A stretch of 64,000 nt of DNA, from contig CANMKX010000002.1 in the NCBI GenBank assembly GCA_947498595.1, forward strand, positions 1 through 64,000, in the 5' to 3' direction. Positions 19,485 through 29,114 of the stretch are shown here, one piece after another. The position numbers and the translations under genes were made by a program. Origin of the DNA: an uncultured Aquimarina sp. GTDB lineage: Bacteria > Bacteroidota > Bacteroidia > Flavobacteriales > Flavobacteriaceae. The notes below the pieces were generated by a model. It was not told the origin of the DNA, did no database searches, and saw only the letters and a list, made by a program, of their open reading frames with translations. Within the stretch, counting starts at the first letter, position 1, and every line of letters starts with the position of its first letter.

Positions 19485-19817
19485 ATGAATACACTTAGAA
19501 ACAAAGTACAGTTAATCGGAAACTTAGGAAATCACCCAGAAATTATCACACTAGATTCTGGAAAAAAACTAGCTAGATTATCACTCGCTACGAACGACTC
19601 ATATAAAAATTCTCAAGGAGAAAGAGTCACCGATACACAATGGCACACTGTTGTTGCATGGGGGAATACTGCTGAGATTATAGAAAAATACGTAGTTAAA
19701 GGGCAAGAAATTGCTATCGAAGGAAAATTATCGAATCGTTCTTATGAAACTCCAGAAGGCGAAAAACGATATATTACTGAAGTAATCTGCAATGAATTAT
19801 TAATGCTAGGGAAATAA
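19485..19817 (+). CDS. ssb: Short single-stranded DNA-binding protein
   Basis: 110 residues forming one OB fold: LIGNLGNHPEIITLDSGKKLARLSLATNDSYKNSQG, then TQWHTVVAWGNTAEIIEKYVVKGQEIAIEGKLSNRSYE. It binds single-stranded DNA. It lacks the glutamine-rich linker and acidic C-terminal tip (DDDIPF-type) that recruits partner proteins in full-length SSB, ending at NELLMLGK. It is therefore probably an accessory SSB paralogue, a common flavobacterial form, and the main ssb would lie elsewhere. Confidence 0.88.
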   Translation: MNTLRNKVQLIGNLGNHPEIITLDSGKKLARLSLATNDSYKNSQGERVTDTQWHTVVAWGNTAEIIEKYVVKGQEIAIEGKLSNRSYETPEGEKRYITEVICNELLMLGK

Positions 19818-19826
19818 TTTACGATA

Positions 19827-19863
19827 ATCACAAGCTTCTGTAGATAATATAGAAGCTTGTGAT
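19827..19863. terminator. Bidirectional terminator between ssb and the decarboxylase gene
   Basis: Perfect 13-bp stem 19827-19839 with 19851-19863 between convergent genes. Confidence 0.8.
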
Positions 19864-19870
19864 TTCTCTT

Positions 19871-21112
19871 CTATTTAGGATTGTTAATTGGGTCACTCAT
19901 AGAAGTTCCATAATAACGATATCCCGTAGTTTCATCAATAATCGGTGCTTTTCCTTCTTGAAATAATACAATTATATCAGATCCTCCAAATAAGAAATAC
20001 CCAAATTCATCTCCTTTTTGACATGGTTTATCAGGTGTTGCTATCATATTTACAGAAGACACTTGGCACATTCCTATAGGAATCACTGCAACAATTCCCA
20101 TATCTCCATAAGGCGAACTTGATGTATCAATTGTTAATATTCCTCTTGCTTGGTTAAACTCATATCCTCCTTCAGAATTATCAGGTGCATCAAATTGTGC
20201 TCCTCCTTCTCCATTTTCTAAATTTACTTCTAAGTATACTTTTCCTTGTACTGGATAACTTTCTTTAATAACTCCTGCTACTGGTGTATGAAAACGGTGG
20301 TATGAATATGGTCCTAAAAAATAATGTACAAATGTACCATTCGCAAAAGAATCTGCATACTTACTTCCTTCTAATAAGTCTTTTATATTTGCAAATTGAT
20401 GCGTGTGTTTCACTGTTATTTCAGGAATTGCCGAGTTAGCATCAATATCATATTTTTTTCTAAAAGTACAATCAGCAGGCATTGTAACTGTTGTATTTTC
20501 TGTAGGGTTTGAAATTGGGCGTAATCCTGGGTTAAGTTCTCTTGCAAAAAACTGATTAAATGTCAACCAACCACTTGGATTGTTTGATTTTCCGTCAATC
20601 ATAGAATCTTGAACTCTATACTCTGGTGAATATTTAATAAAAGAATTCAGTGATTCTTCTGTAATAGAATCTGTCGTATTTAAAAAGCTCCCCCATAAGT
20701 TAGCATAACTTACAAGCCATTCACTAAACCACGGAATTTCTTGTACAATAACTTGGCCATTTGCTCCTACTTTTTGATCAATTAAATAATAAAAATGACA
20801 CAACCTATCATATACTTCTTGACTATGTCCCGTTTCTGGATCTTGCCAAGCTACATCTCCACTTTGTCGTGGAATCCACCTTGAAAATTCTTCTAAATAA
20901 ATGATATAACCAACAATATCTGTAGGCCACTCCAATGCTTTAAATAATGCTTCATTTAAATTCTCACTAGCCAATTCTTTCGCTTTTTGAAGTGAGCTTT
21001 CTAATAATGAAATAAATGCGACTGCTTTCTGTTCTTTTTTTTCAGTAATAAATGCGATTGCTTCTTGTGATGTTTTGAAATCTAAGATTTCTTCTTGAAT
21101 AGTAGTTTCCAT
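19871..21112 (-). CDS. Phosphatidylserine decarboxylase-family pyruvoyl enzyme (PsiD-like architecture)
   Basis: 413 residues, clearly longer than classical PSD (about 290). The N-terminal about 170 residues look like the extra domain of the long PSD-related family. The catalytic part has LTFNQFFARELNPGLRPIS, FLGPYSYHRFHTPVAG with the conserved His, and GDEFGYFLFGGSDIIVLF near the end. The GGS (Ser378) would self-cleave to create the pyruvoyl cofactor, in place of the classical LGST. Related long enzymes act on soluble amino acids such as tryptophan rather than on phosphatidylserine. No membrane segment is visible. Its substrate is therefore open. Confidence 0.75.
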   Translation of the reverse strand: METTIQEEILDFKTSQEAIAFITEKKEQKAVAFISLLESSLQKAKELASENLNEALFKALEWPTDIVGYIIYLEEFSRWIPRQSGDVAWQDPETGHSQEVYDRLCHFYYLIDQKVGANGQVIVQEIPWFSEWLVSYANLWGSFLNTTDSITEESLNSFIKYSPEYRVQDSMIDGKSNNPSGWLTFNQFFARELNPGLRPISNPTENTTVTMPADCTFRKKYDIDANSAIPEITVKHTHQFANIKDLLEGSKYADSFANGTFVHYFLGPYSYHRFHTPVAGVIKESYPVQGKVYLEVNLENGEGGAQFDAPDNSEGGYEFNQARGILTIDTSSSPYGDMGIVAVIPIGMCQVSSVNMIATPDKPCQKGDEFGYFLFGGSDIIVLFQEGKAPIIDETTGYRYYGTSMSDPINNPK

Positions 21113-21194
21113 TGTGTTTATAATTTTGATTTTTTCGATATCCTAAAGTTCCGAATTAGTCCTTAATTATAGTAGCGTGAAAACCCCCGTTCTT

Positions 21195-22385
21195 TTATAC
21201 CAAAAGTAGCTTCTTAAAATCCCCTTGAAGAACCGACTGGTCATCTGCTTGTAACCACTGATTTAAAATAGACGCATAAATACTTCTGAAATCTATTTGA
21301 TAACGCATATCTCCACGACTATCCAAATCCTGTAAACTAGGTATTGAATTATACAATCCTTGAGTTTTTAATTTTTCTCCTATCAAGTATACTTGATTTG
21401 CAGTTCCGTGATCGGTTCCATTGGCTGCATTTTGTTGTACTCGTCTTCCAAATTCTGAAAAAACCATGATCAACGTATCTTTAAAAGTTCCTTGCTGTTT
21501 TAAATCTTTTACAAATACATCTATACCATCATCATACACTTGTAATAATCGTTTTTGTTTTGCAGCCTGATTTGCATGCGTATCAAATCCTCCTAAAGAA
21601 GCATAATAAATCTCTGTATCCAATCCCGAATTAATAAATTTTGCAATAGACTTTAATTGCTTTCCAAAAATAGTATTCGGGTATGATGTTGATGAATTAT
21701 ATAATCGTGTTGTTTCATGAATATAATTAGCTGATGACCTTGCTTCTATCATTGTCTTATAAAGGTATCCCAAATTATGTTCGCTAAGGTGTGTATCTGT
21801 ATGATGTTTTAATAATTCTTTAAAATATGGATCATTGGTTGTTCTATACAAAATTTGCTCATTACTCACTGCCAGCCCATCTATTTTTTCTCCTTTCATG
21901 AGCATTGATAAAGAATCATCAATTTCAATTCCTATTGTATTTTTTTTATTGTGAAGATCCATATAACGCCCTACCCAACCAGTTTGCATATACTCTTTTG
22001 CGTCACTAGCTGAATGCCATATATCTGTTGCCCTAAAATGAGAACGATTAGGGTTAGGGTACCCTACTCCATTGAGAATTGTTAAATATCCCGAATCGAA
22101 TAAATCTTTATGACTCTTCAGAGATGTATGAAAACCTAATTCATCATTCAGAGGAAGTACCTCTTTTGAACTTATAGCTAAGCCACTACGTTCTCTATAA
22201 TAAATATCATTACGAAAAGGTACAACAGTATTCAATCCATCATTTCCTCCTGAAAGTTGAATTATAACCAACCTTTTGTGCGTCGCTATACTTGTTTTTA
22301 AAGTATTATATGCACTTAAAAATTGAGGAACTAATAATGCTCCACTTACTAAAGAAGTTCTTTTTAAAAAATCTCTACGTTTCAT
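21195..22385 (-). CDS. DUF1501 family protein with Tat signal
   Basis: 396 residues. The N-terminus MKRRDFLKRTSLVSGALLVP is a twin-arginine signal. RLVIIQLSGGNDGLNTVVPF and later VFSEFGRRVQQNAANGTDHGTA are the conserved DUF1501 motifs, distantly alkaline-phosphatase-like. The protein is exported folded. DUF1501 genes are almost always paired with DUF1800, which is directly upstream here with a 21-base gap. The pair's biochemical function is unknown. Confidence 0.9.
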   Translation of the reverse strand: MKRRDFLKRTSLVSGALLVPQFLSAYNTLKTSIATHKRLVIIQLSGGNDGLNTVVPFRNDIYYRERSGLAISSKEVLPLNDELGFHTSLKSHKDLFDSGYLTILNGVGYPNPNRSHFRATDIWHSASDAKEYMQTGWVGRYMDLHNKKNTIGIEIDDSLSMLMKGEKIDGLAVSNEQILYRTTNDPYFKELLKHHTDTHLSEHNLGYLYKTMIEARSSANYIHETTRLYNSSTSYPNTIFGKQLKSIAKFINSGLDTEIYYASLGGFDTHANQAAKQKRLLQVYDDGIDVFVKDLKQQGTFKDTLIMVFSEFGRRVQQNAANGTDHGTANQVYLIGEKLKTQGLYNSIPSLQDLDSRGDMRYQIDFRSIYASILNQWLQADDQSVLQGDFKKLLLV

Positions 22386-22406
22386 TTTCTTCTTCTTTTT
22401 AACGAT

Positions 22407-23801
22407 TTAACATAATTGATACTCTGGTAATGACATTAACTGAATGCAATAATTTTTTAAATCTTGCGGAGGTAATTTCGCTACATATTCTTTCGTTTTT
22501 TCACTTAGCTTTAAAGGAAGTAATAATTCTTGAATCTCTTTTCTTGTCAGATTTTTATGTTCCTCTAAAAAAGTATCCCAATCTACCGTTAGGTGCAATT
22601 TTCGTTTATAATTCTTTTGTTTATTAAATTGCTCAAAGCTTTCTTCAAATTCTTTTTTTTCTTCTAACGCAATCACTCCTTTGTTTAACAGTAATGACGG
22701 CAATTTCATTCGTAACATTAATGTATTTACATTGATCCAATGTTTTCCTCCTTTCCATCCAGCTACATTGGGAGGATATAACAATACTTGCCCTAATAAT
22801 TTTTGTAAATACAATACTTCTTTTGGTTTATTGTATACAACTGGCACCGTACGATTAATTCCAATAATAATATCTATAGGGGATTTTATTTTTGTTCCAA
22901 CTACAGTTTTTTCATAAAACCAATTTGACACAAACATATAATGAAGAACAGTACTTATGTTATACGATGGATAAAACACTTTTACCATGTTTGATATATG
23001 CTCATGATTTATAATATCACTCACAAAATATGTATATAGTTTTGTACAAATAAACTGAGCACATTCCTCTTTTTGGGTGATGATTTTGATTATATCATTT
23101 CCATCAAAATTCCCTTGTTCCCCTAAAAATTCTTTCTTTTCATCGTCGTGCTGTTTTTTTTTGATTGTAAAATCTCCCCATATATTATGATTCCATCCCG
23201 TAAATGCTCTAGCTGCTTCTTTAATATCGTTTTCTGTATACAATTGATCTCTTCCTAATGTAAACAACTCCATTAATTCTCTTGCAAAATTCTCATTAGG
23301 TTCTTTTTTCTTGTTTTGCTTTATATTCAAATACTTTTGCATGGATGGTTCCTTCGAAATTTTAAGTATAAAATCTTCAAAATTCCCTAAAGCACACTCT
23401 CTTAATCTATTATGGTATTGTAACGCATACAATATATTTTTATCATGACATACAAAATGATTTGCCCAAAACAATGTCATTCGCTCTCTCAATACTGCTT
23501 TGGTTGTTTGCATTTTATCTATCCAAGCTATATTTAATTTCTTTAACGATTTTCGTTCTTTTTTTAATACCGTTGCGATTTGTTTTCTCTTTTCTTTACG
23601 CTCTATATCTCGATCTAATATTCCTTTTATTTCATTTTTAAATTCTTCCAAATCAAAATCTAAAAAATCCACTTCTTCTGAAGATTCAAACAATTCATTC
23701 ACCACTTCATCTCTTGATAATTTTTCAAGTGACTTTGCTTTTTCATACGAAATACCAAAACCTGCTCTTTGATATAAATGATATATATGTGATAACTTCA
23801 T
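22407..23801 (-). CDS. DUF1800 family protein
   Basis: 464 residues from ATG 23801 (MKLSHIYHLYQRAGFGISYEKA). An in-frame ATG 57 bases upstream adds a Lys/Leu-rich prefix unlike the family, so I prefer the internal start. Diagnostic motifs: LYQRAGFG at the N-terminus, MTLFWANHFVCHDKN, NENFARELMELFTLG, AARAFTGWNHN, and LLYPPNVAGWKGGKHWIN. Partner of the DUF1501 gene; function unknown. Confidence 0.88.
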   Translation of the reverse strand: MKLSHIYHLYQRAGFGISYEKAKSLEKLSRDEVVNELFESSEEVDFLDFDLEEFKNEIKGILDRDIERKEKRKQIATVLKKERKSLKKLNIAWIDKMQTTKAVLRERMTLFWANHFVCHDKNILYALQYHNRLRECALGNFEDFILKISKEPSMQKYLNIKQNKKKEPNENFARELMELFTLGRDQLYTENDIKEAARAFTGWNHNIWGDFTIKKKQHDDEKKEFLGEQGNFDGNDIIKIITQKEECAQFICTKLYTYFVSDIINHEHISNMVKVFYPSYNISTVLHYMFVSNWFYEKTVVGTKIKSPIDIIIGINRTVPVVYNKPKEVLYLQKLLGQVLLYPPNVAGWKGGKHWINVNTLMLRMKLPSLLLNKGVIALEEKKEFEESFEQFNKQKNYKRKLHLTVDWDTFLEEHKNLTRKEIQELLLPLKLSEKTKEYVAKLPPQDLKNYCIQLMSLPEYQLC

Positions 23802-24132
23802 CTTATAGCTTTTTAATAATATTTTGACTTTTTTTAAGTTAAAAAGTTTAATTTGCATTAAAATATAATCAATTATATAGCTATTTATAGCTTTAAATTA
23901 TTTTAATTCTGAAGATGTTTAAAGAGCACCAAATAGCAGGCTAAAAAGACTTCATGATAGGATATCTTACGATATTCGCTAACATTATAAAAATCAAAAT
24001 ATTAATATCAAGCTCAAATAGTGTCTCATTATCAAACATTACAACGCTTCAGCCATTTAGATAAGTTTGAAATATCATCTTTCAAAAAATCGCTTCCCAT
24101 TAAAGTCCTTAAAACATTATAAATTCAATTTC

Positions 24133-24897
24133 ATGAAAAAATTCATTTTATTTTTATTTTTAGCATCTATAATAAATACAATATCGGCTACTGATACCAA
24201 AATTATTGTTAGAGCCAAAGCTAAAGATGCTAAATTTATAGGGAGTTCTATTGGTGGTGCCCATATTATTATTCGCAATCAAATGACTCGAGAAATACTA
24301 GCTCAAGGTAAAACTGTTGGAAGTACAGGAAATACAACTTTGATCATGAAAACTCCAAAAGATCGTTATACGAATATCACTGACGATCAAACAGCAAAAT
24401 TTGAAACTTCGATCGATATTAGTGATCCAACTTTTATTACTATAGAAGTTGTTTCCCCTATTAATAATAAACAAGCTAGTATTTCGGCGAGTACTTCTTT
24501 ATGGTTAATCCCAGGCAAGCATATACTCAACGATGGTGTTATTATTGAAATCCCTGGTTTTATTATTGATATTCTTACTCCGCGAACACATCATTATATG
24601 GCACTTTCTACTATTAAAGATAAGCCTTTTAAAATTCAAGCCAACATGGTAATGATGTGTGGTTGTACTATTAAAAATGATGGTTTATGGAATGCTAAAA
24701 ACATCGAAGTCAAAGGTATTCTTAAAAAAGATGATCTTTTTTTAAAAGAAGTTTTATTAACCTCTACCGCTTCTAATTTATTTGAAGGAGAAACTGCTAT
24801 AGAACAGGCTGGCAATTACGAATTAACTGTGTATGCCTATGACTCCAAAACAGGTAATACAGGAGTAGACAAAGTCAATTATATCATTTATAATTAA
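24133..24897 (+). CDS. Unrecognised secreted protein with C-terminal Ig-like region
   Basis: 254 residues from ATG 24133 (MKKFILFLFLASIINTISA), a clear Sec signal. The ATG 66 bases upstream would precede a normal signal peptide with a charged stretch and is less likely. The mature protein has a beta-rich N-terminal part and a C-terminal segment (NYELTVYAYDSKTGNTGVDKVNYIIYN) like an extracellular Ig or macroglobulin-type domain. MVMMCGCTIKNDG contains a Cys-x-Cys pair. Family unknown; probably periplasmic or on the surface. Confidence 0.55.
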   Translation: MKKFILFLFLASIINTISATDTKIIVRAKAKDAKFIGSSIGGAHIIIRNQMTREILAQGKTVGSTGNTTLIMKTPKDRYTNITDDQTAKFETSIDISDPTFITIEVVSPINNKQASISASTSLWLIPGKHILNDGVIIEIPGFIIDILTPRTHHYMALSTIKDKPFKIQANMVMMCGCTIKNDGLWNAKNIEVKGILKKDDLFLKEVLLTSTASNLFEGETAIEQAGNYELTVYAYDSKTGNTGVDKVNYIIYN

Positions 24898-24906
24898 AAA
24901 ATAAAT

Positions 24907-24930
24907 CCTCCCGTTTTGCAAAACGGGAGG
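24907..24930. terminator. Hairpin between the secreted protein gene and argH
   Basis: Near-perfect palindrome with 11-bp arms around GC, sited between convergent genes; a bidirectional terminator closing the arginine operon. Confidence 0.75.
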
Positions 24931-24935
24931 TCCTA

Positions 24936-26222
24936 CTATCTTTTCATACATTTTTCAAATTTCTCTTCTATTTCATCCAAACATAAATTCCCTAAACTTC
25001 CTTTATGTGAATGTTGCACTACTCTTGAAGGTGTAAAGTTTTTTTCAGCTATCAATTTTGCAATTTGTTGATAAGCTTCTCTAAACGGAATACCTTTTTG
25101 TACCAAATCATTCAATGCATCAACACTAAACATATCTTTATATTTAATATCAGCTACAATCGTTGGATTTACTTTTATTTTTTCAATACTAAATATCATC
25201 ATCTCCAAGCATGATTTTAATGATTCAACAGCTGGAATAATAATCTCTTTTGTCAATTGTAAATCCCTATGATATCCACTTGGTAAATTGTTTGTTATTG
25301 CTCCCAATTGTCCTGGAATTGTTTGTAAAACATTACACTTTCCTCTAATCAGTTCAAAAACATCTGGATTTTTTTTATGCGGCATGATACTACTCCCTGT
25401 TGTAAGTGTATCTGGGAAACTGATAAAATCAAAGTTTTGACTCATATACAGACAAATATCCATTGCTAATTTTGATATTGTTGCCGCAATATTACTCATC
25501 CCATAAGCCAAATTCTTTTCTGCTTTCCCTCTACTCATTTGCGCAGCAATCACATTATACTTCAATGTTTCAAAACCTAATAATTCTGTTGTTAAATCTC
25601 GATCAATCGGAAATGAGCTACCATAACCTGCCGCACTACCTAACGGGTTTTGATCTACTATTTTTTGAGCTGCTAATAGCATATAAAGATCATCTATCAA
25701 ACTTTCTGCATAACTAGAAAACCATAATCCAAAAGAAGAAGGCATTGCTACTTGCAAATGTGTATAGCCAGGCATTAATACTTTTTGATGTTTTTTTGCC
25801 AATCGCATCAATACATCAAATAACGCTGTCGACAAATCTATAAGCTCATGAATTTCATCTTTAAAGTATAAATGTAATGCAACTAATACTTGATCATTTC
25901 GAGAACGTGCAGTATGTATTTTTTTCCCTGTAGCGCCTAATTTTTTAATCAAAAGATATTCTATCTTAGAATGCATATCTTCAAATTCGTCTTCTATAGC
26001 AAACTGATCATTGTGAATTGCTTCTCCAATTTCTTCTAATACTTGGACCATTTTTAAACCTTCTTCCCCTGTCAACACTCCAATTTCTAACAACATTTTT
26101 GCATGTGCTATGGATCCTTTTATGTCGTATTTAGCTAATACTAAATCCAATGTTCTATCATTACCAACAGTAAATAGGTCTATTTTTTTATCTGTTATAT
26201 ATCCTTTATCCCAAAGTTTCAT
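24936..26222 (-). CDS. argH: Argininosuccinate lyase
   Basis: Last step of arginine synthesis: argininosuccinate to arginine and fumarate. 428 residues of the fumarase/aspartase superfamily. Evidence: KIHTARSRNDQV in the N-terminal third and the superfamily signature TGSSIMPHKKNPDVFELIRGK with the catalytic serine loop. Slightly shorter than the usual 455-470, mainly at the C-terminus. It is the last gene of the arginine operon, separated from argE by 97 bases. Confidence 0.95.
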   Translation of the reverse strand: MKLWDKGYITDKKIDLFTVGNDRTLDLVLAKYDIKGSIAHAKMLLEIGVLTGEEGLKMVQVLEEIGEAIHNDQFAIEDEFEDMHSKIEYLLIKKLGATGKKIHTARSRNDQVLVALHLYFKDEIHELIDLSTALFDVLMRLAKKHQKVLMPGYTHLQVAMPSSFGLWFSSYAESLIDDLYMLLAAQKIVDQNPLGSAAGYGSSFPIDRDLTTELLGFETLKYNVIAAQMSRGKAEKNLAYGMSNIAATISKLAMDICLYMSQNFDFISFPDTLTTGSSIMPHKKNPDVFELIRGKCNVLQTIPGQLGAITNNLPSGYHRDLQLTKEIIIPAVESLKSCLEMMIFSIEKIKVNPTIVADIKYKDMFSVDALNDLVQKGIPFREAYQQIAKLIAEKNFTPSRVVQHSHKGSLGNLCLDEIEEKFEKCMKR

Positions 26223-26319
26223 TTCTTCTATTTTTTATTAAAAAGGGCATTTCCCTTCGTACCTCAGCGTCAGGCTTTCGATTTGTATCTTTTTACCAAA
26301 AAGGATAACATCTCTATCC

Positions 26320-27390
26320 TTAATGCAAAAATTTTGTTATCATTTTTATATACAATTCAATTCCTTCTTCAATTTCTTTCACATAAATAAATTCATCCGC
26401 ACTATGAGATCGTTTAGAATTACCTGGTCCCATTTTTAATGAAGGGCATGATAAAACTGCTTGATCTGATAAGGTAGGAGATCCATACACTTTTCTTCCT
26501 AATCCAATTCCTGCTTGTACCAATGGATGTTCTTTAGAAATACTTGAAGAGTTAAGTCGTAACGATCGTGGTTTTATAGAATCACACGGAATTTCATTTT
26601 CTATAATCATTGCGATTTCTTGATTTGTATAACAATCATTTACTCGCACATCAATCACCATTTTAACTTCTGCAGGAACGACATTGTGCTGTTTCCCTGC
26701 ATTTATTTGTGTTAATGTTAGTTTTGTTTCTCCTAATGTTCTTGAAATTTTATCAAATTGATATTCGTGACACCATTGTATTGTTTCGATACTTTTATAA
26801 ATCGAGTTATTAGTATTTGGATGCGCCGCATGACTTGGAGTTCCTTTTACTATTGCATCAAACACTACCAATCCTTTTTCTGCTATTGCTAATTGCATTA
26901 ATGTAGGTTCTCCTACAATCGCAACTGCTATTGTTGGTAAAAGAGGTAATACACTATTCAATCCATTATTCCCAGAGCTTTCTTCTTCTGCTGAAGCTAC
27001 TAAAACAATGTTGTGAGATAAGTTTTCTTCTTTATAAAAATGAATAAATGTAGCAATCAATGCAACCAAACATCCTCCTGCATCATTACTTCCTAAGCCA
27101 TATAATTTCCCTTCTAATTCTACAGGTATAAAAGGATCTTTTGTATATCCTTTATTCGGTTTTACTGTATCATGATGCGAGTTTAATAACAATGTAGGTT
27201 TTTCTGGATCATAATTTTCATTAAAGGCATATATATTATGTTGACTCTGTTTTGTGGCAATTCCGTGCCTTTCTAGCCATAGCTTAAGTATTAATGCCGT
27301 TTGCTCTTCCTCAGATGAAAACGAAGGAATTGCTATCAATTGTTTCAAAATCGTAATGGCTTCAAACTGTAATTCTTTTATATTTTTCAT
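26320..27390 (-). CDS. argE: Acetylornithine deacetylase-like M20 peptidase
   Basis: 356 residues. Metal site residues are visible in NSHHDTVKPNKGYTKDPF, GSNDAGGCLVALIA and SAEEESSGNNGL, and SDQAVLSCPSLKMGPGNSKRSHSADEFI supplies the last His ligand. In this operon type it removes the acyl group from N-acylcitrulline rather than N-acetylornithine, because the carbamoyltransferase acts on the acylated substrate. It is one base from argB, clearly cotranslated. Confidence 0.9.
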   Translation of the reverse strand: MKNIKELQFEAITILKQLIAIPSFSSEEEQTALILKLWLERHGIATKQSQHNIYAFNENYDPEKPTLLLNSHHDTVKPNKGYTKDPFIPVELEGKLYGLGSNDAGGCLVALIATFIHFYKEENLSHNIVLVASAEEESSGNNGLNSVLPLLPTIAVAIVGEPTLMQLAIAEKGLVVFDAIVKGTPSHAAHPNTNNSIYKSIETIQWCHEYQFDKISRTLGETKLTLTQINAGKQHNVVPAEVKMVIDVRVNDCYTNQEIAMIIENEIPCDSIKPRSLRLNSSSISKEHPLVQAGIGLGRKVYGSPTLSDQAVLSCPSLKMGPGNSKRSHSADEFIYVKEIEEGIELYIKMITKFLH

Positions 27391-27391
27391 T

Positions 27392-28174
27392 TTACAATTC
27401 TATTTGAGTTCCCGATTCTTTTTTATTTAACATTGATATATTTCCTATATATACTTTATGAACTGCTCTTCTTAATGCGTGAAAACAATTCTCTAGTTTA
27501 GGTAACATTCCTGCTGTAATTACACCTGAATCGCATAGCATTTTATAACTTTCGGTATCAATATATGGGATTATAGAATCTGGATTATCAACTTCTCTTA
27601 ATACTCCTTTTTTATCAAAACAGTAAAATAACTCTACTTCATATAATGCTTTCATTGCTATGGCTATTTCTGATGCCATTGTATCGGCATTCGTATTTAA
27701 TAATTGCCCTTGACTGTCATGGGTAATTGCACAAATCACAGGAATCATATTTTCATCTATCAGTGTTTTTATCCATTTAACATTTACTGTTTCTATATCA
27801 CCAACATATCCATAATCAGTAGTATTTACGATTCTTCGTTGTGCAGTTATTAAATTGCCATCTACTCCAGAAAGTCCTATCGCATTTTCTCCTTTACCTT
27901 GTAATTTTGCAACTAAATCTTTGTTTAATAAACCTCCATAAACCATTGTTATTACTTGCAAGGTTTCTGCGTTTGTAACTCTTCTTCCGTCAATCATTTT
28001 TGCAGGGATATTCAGCTTTTTTCCTATACTGGTTGCAGTTTTCCCTCCGCCATGAATAATTAGTTTAGGTCCTTCTATTTTTACGAATTCAGTAATAAAC
28101 GATGCTAACATTTCATGGTTAGCTATAATATTTCCTCCTATTTTGAAAATCTTAATTTTTGATTCATTTTTCAT
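27392..28174 (-). CDS. argB: Acetylglutamate kinase
   Basis: 260 residues of the amino-acid kinase family: IFKIGGNIIANHEML at the start, GPKLIIHGGGKTATSIGKKLN for the substrate loop, and NTNADTMASEIAIAMKA near the end. It phosphorylates N-acylglutamate, the second step of arginine synthesis. The N-terminal extension found in arginine-feedback-inhibited hexameric kinases is absent, so strong feedback inhibition is less likely. Overlaps argF' by 11 bases. Confidence 0.93.
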   Translation of the reverse strand: MKNESKIKIFKIGGNIIANHEMLASFITEFVKIEGPKLIIHGGGKTATSIGKKLNIPAKMIDGRRVTNAETLQVITMVYGGLLNKDLVAKLQGKGENAIGLSGVDGNLITAQRRIVNTTDYGYVGDIETVNVKWIKTLIDENMIPVICAITHDSQGQLLNTNADTMASEIAIAMKALYEVELFYCFDKKGVLREVDNPDSIIPYIDTESYKMLCDSGVITAGMLPKLENCFHALRRAVHKVYIGNISMLNKKESGTQIEL

Positions 28175-29114
28175 AGTCCAACAGTTTTTTGATAATCATT
28201 TGTGCTGCATATGTTCTATTATAAGCTTGTTTCTCTACTACAGAATGAGGGCTATCCAAGACTTCATCCGCTATGACTACATTTCTACGTACAGGCAAAC
28301 AATGCATTACTTTTGCTTGGCTTGTTATTTTTAAATCTTCTTGGGTTAACATCCAAGAACTATCTTGTGTTAAGACTTGCCCATATTCTTGATAACTACT
28401 CCAATTTTTTACATATACAAAATCTGCGCCTTTCAATGCTTCTGACTTATCGTGCATAATGGTAACCCCGTTTGTAACATTTGTATTTAATGCATACCCT
28501 TGAGGGTGTGTTATAACAAATTCTACATTCATTTGCTTCATGATTTTCACAAACGAATTAGGAACAGCTTGCGGTAATGCTTTAGGATGTGGTGCCCATT
28601 GTAATACTACTTTAGGTTTATTCTTGATTTTTAATTCGGTTATTGTCATAGCATCTGTTATTGCTTGTAATGGGTGTGCTGTGGCGCTTTCCATATTTAA
28701 AACAGGGACTGTTGCGTATTTTGCAAAGCTTCGTATAATTATTTCTGACTCATCTTCTTGTTTATCAATCAATTTTGGAAAAGCTCTTATTCCTATAATA
28801 TCACAATATTGAGAGATTACTTTTGCTGCTTCTTTAACATGTTCTACAGTATCCACATTCATTATTGAACCATCTTCATACTCTAGTTTCCAGCTTTCTT
28901 TTGTTACATTCATTATCATTACTTCCATCCCTAATTGTTGAGCTGCTTTTTGAGTACTTAATCTTGTTCTCAAACTCGCATTAAAAAACAGTAATCCTAT
29001 TGTTTTAAACTTCCCGACATTACTATTTTCATGCTGTTGTTTTTTCATTTCAATTGCTTCTCCAATCCAACTATCTATTGCGGGGATATCATCTATATCT
29101 AAAAAATTCTTCAT
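28164..29114 (-). CDS. argF': N-acyl-L-ornithine carbamoyltransferase (acetyl or succinyl type)
   Basis: 316 residues. The start FLDIDDIPAIDSWIGEAIEMKK and FFNASLRTRLSTQKAAQQLG place it in the Bacteroidota/Xanthomonas acylornithine carbamoyltransferase branch. The carbamoyl-phosphate loop is R-T-R-L-S-T rather than the S-T-R-T-R of ordinary OTCase. VMHCLPVRRNVVIADEVLDSP is the C-terminal catalytic segment. It uses N-acetyl- or N-succinylornithine and carbamoyl phosphate to make acylcitrulline. The two substrates cannot be told apart by eye. Overlaps argD by 4 bases. Confidence 0.88.
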   Translation of the reverse strand: MKNFLDIDDIPAIDSWIGEAIEMKKQQHENSNVGKFKTIGLLFFNASLRTRLSTQKAAQQLGMEVMIMNVTKESWKLEYEDGSIMNVDTVEHVKEAAKVISQYCDIIGIRAFPKLIDKQEDESEIIIRSFAKYATVPVLNMESATAHPLQAITDAMTITELKIKNKPKVVLQWAPHPKALPQAVPNSFVKIMKQMNVEFVITHPQGYALNTNVTNGVTIMHDKSEALKGADFVYVKNWSSYQEYGQVLTQDSSWMLTQEDLKITSQAKVMHCLPVRRNVVIADEVLDSPHSVVEKQAYNRTYAAQMIIKKLLDYEK

